Positions 5,484 to 6,607 of a stretch of 6,607 nt of DNA are shown here, piece by piece. Location of the stretch: assembly GCA_017990795.1 (NCBI GenBank), contig JAGNNG010000106.1:1-6607 (forward strand). Reading direction: 5' to 3'. This DNA comes from Deltaproteobacteria bacterium (GTDB lineage: Bacteria; Myxococcota_A; Polyangia; Palsa-1104; JAEUJZ01). Position numbers and translations under genes: made by a program. Under the pieces are notes generated by a model that saw only the letters and a program-made list of their open reading frames with translations, did not search any database and was not told where the DNA came from. Each line of letters opens with the position of its first letter. The stretch's first letter is position 1.

Positions 5484-6607
5484 CTACTCGCTCTTGTCGA
5501 ACTTGGCGTCTAGGTTGCGCCAGAACATCGACGGTGCCATCGACGGCTCAGAGACATCGGGCAGGTCCGACGCATCAAACTGAGGCGCAGGAACCGGCAC
5601 TGCCGCAGGAGCCACTGGCTTGGCGACACTGATGGGCTTTACGCCGGGCGTCGACATTCCGGGCGCGGGCTTGGGAGCCGCTGCGGCCTTGGGCTCCTCG
5701 GCAGCGGCCTTGACGGCCACTGGCTTGGCGGCGACCACCGGCTTGGCGGCGACTACTGGCTTGACGACAGCGGGGGCTGGTTTGGCAGCGGTCGCCGGAG
5801 CCTCGACCTTGGCGGCGGCTGCTGGCTTGACCGGGGCAGGCCTCACCGCTACTGGCTCAGCTGCTGGCTTGGAGGCTGGCGCGGAAGCAGCGGTCGCCGT
5901 CGCTGTTGGTGCTACCACAGGTTTGGCGGCGGCTGCGGGCTTGGGTGCGGGCGCTGGCGCAACCACCTCAAAGCCACCGCTGGGGCGAAATGCCGGAACC
6001 GGGGCAGAAGCCGCCGCTTTGTCGGCAGCGGGTGTTGCTGTAGCCGCTGGCTTGGCAGGAGTCGGCGAGGCTGCTGCCATCGCAGTCTTACCCGCGCTTG
6101 TAACAACCGCTGGAGCTGCCGCTGCTGCAGACGCAGGCTTGCCTGGACTTGCGGCTGGCTGCGGTGCCGTCGTCGGCTTGCTGGCGCTAGCAGTTGCCTT
6201 CGCGGGTGCGGCGGCGGCGGCGGCATTGGCCCGCGCGGCGGCGGCCAAGTTCCCAGCGGTCGTGGATGCCGTCAACACGGCAGCCGAGGCCGCCACTGAC
6301 GCCGCCGCTACTGCAGAAGCGGCACTGCCCGCACTCGCGCTGGCTGACGCTGTCGCCGCCGGAGCAGTGGAGCCAAGACCACTGAGCGTGGTCTTCACGG
6401 ACGGTGTTGCCGCAGTCGCCGCCTTGCTGGCCGCCTGCGCTGCAGCGACTTTGGGCTGTTCCGCAGGCTTGCTCACCGGCTCGACCGCAACCGGGGGCCG
6501 CGTCGGTACAGGCTCGGCTTTGGCGACCGGCGCAGCGATACGGGGTGCAGCTTCCGCGGCGGGCACCCGCGCCGGTACCGGCTCAGCGGGTCGCACCGGC
6601 GAGATGG
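5484..6607 (-). CDS. Low-complexity Ala/Pro/Lys-rich protein, C-terminal part
   Basis: The frame enters from the right edge without a stop and ends at a TAG at 5486-5484, so the last 373 residues are visible and the N-terminus is missing. Almost the whole segment is Ala, Pro, Val, Lys, Thr and Ser, with many AKP, KPAA and KPVV units. Lysines (about 27) plus arginines (about 8) clearly outnumber acidic residues, giving a basic, disordered chain. One short exception is FRPSGGFEVV in the middle. The last 33 residues differ: acidic and aromatic, with FDASDLPDVSEP and MFWRNLDAKFDKSE, and look like a specific docking tail. Such composition occurs in histone H1-like/AlgP-like proteins, in TonB-like periplasm-spanning linkers and in tails of large multidomain proteins; without the N-terminus I cannot choose. 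A GTG at 6596 is in frame but nothing marks it as a start. Third-position GC supports real coding. Confidence 0.7.
   Translation of the reverse strand, partial: ISPVRPAEPVPARVPAAEAAPRIAAPVAKAEPVPTRPPVAVEPVSKPAEQPKVAAAQAASKAATAATPSVKTTLSGLGSTAPAATASASASAGSAASAVAAASVAASAAVLTASTTAGNLAAAARANAAAAAAPAKATASASKPTTAPQPAASPGKPASAAAAAPAVVTSAGKTAMAAASPTPAKPAATATPAADKAAASAPVPAFRPSGGFEVVAPAPAPKPAAAAKPVVAPTATATAASAPASKPAAEPVAVRPAPVKPAAAAKVEAPATAAKPAPAVVKPVVAAKPVVAAKPVAVKAAAEEPKAAAAPKPAPGMSTPGVKPISVAKPVAPAAVPVPAPQFDASDLPDVSEPSMAPSMFWRNLDAKFDKSE
5719..5772 (-). repeat. Three tandem 18-bp units encoding VVAAKP-type hexapeptides
   Basis: Units at 5719-5736, 5737-5754 and 5755-5772 share ACYGGCTTGGCGGCGACY on the plus strand; the third is diverged. 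On the minus strand they encode successive hexapeptides of the KPVVAA type in the low-complexity protein. The first two units differ at only two bases, which suggests recent duplication or slippage. Confidence 0.6.
6208..6224 (-). repeat. GCG trinucleotide run encoding polyalanine
   Basis: Five GCG units plus two bases on the plus strand encode most of a six-alanine stretch on the minus strand within the low-complexity protein. In-frame slippage would only change the alanine count. Confidence 0.55.

Noticed and set aside
5719..5772. Tandem 18-bp units as a CRISPR-like or binding-site array
   Set aside because: They are contiguous with no spacers, lie inside a coding frame in multiples of three, and simply encode repeated hexapeptides.

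Overview
This GC-rich window (about two thirds G+C by eye) carries six protein-coding genes. Two of them run off the edges. I see no RNA gene, insertion sequence, phage gene, CRISPR array or defence system. The gene content is a PEGA lipoprotein, FlgT/LPP20-like secreted proteins, a PDZ-like membrane sensor and a very long Ala/Pro/Lys-rich protein. Together with the base composition this suggests a Gram-negative bacterium of the Myxococcota or another former deltaproteobacterial lineage. That placement is inference from style, not from a marker gene.

Layout: (1) Positions 1-676, minus strand: the N-terminal 225 residues of a membrane protein with an extracytoplasmic PDZ-like segment, probably a membrane-anchored signalling protein whose output domain lies outside the window. 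(2) Positions 677-903: a divergent intergenic region with a good sigma70-like promoter (TTGACA, 17 bp, TAGGCT) that places the transcript start almost on the ATG of the next gene. (3) Positions 904-3275, plus strand: a probable envelope operon of three exported proteins. These are a 208-residue LPP20-like protein, a 423-residue protein with a FlgT-N-like domain, and a 136-residue PEGA lipoprotein coupled to it by an ATGA overlap. (4) Positions 3276-3414: a short gap with a possible weak terminator. (5) Positions 3415-5375, plus strand: an AI-2E (PerM/TqsA-type) family membrane protein and an enoyl-CoA hydratase/isomerase family enzyme, again joined by an ATGA overlap. (6) Positions 5376-5483: a convergent gap with a perfect 10-bp hairpin. 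(7) Positions 5484-6607, minus strand: the C-terminal 373 residues of an extremely low-complexity Ala/Pro/Lys/Val protein with a short, distinctive acidic-aromatic tail.

The most interesting unit is the three-gene envelope operon. An LPP20-like protein next to a FlgT-like protein recalls the FlgP/FlgT outer-membrane flagellar ring proteins of Vibrio, yet nothing flagellar is visible here and a PEGA peptidoglycan-associated-type lipoprotein is added. The three may build an envelope assembly, but that is inference. The low-complexity protein at the right edge and the isomerase-like active site of the crotonase-family enzyme are the other points worth following up.
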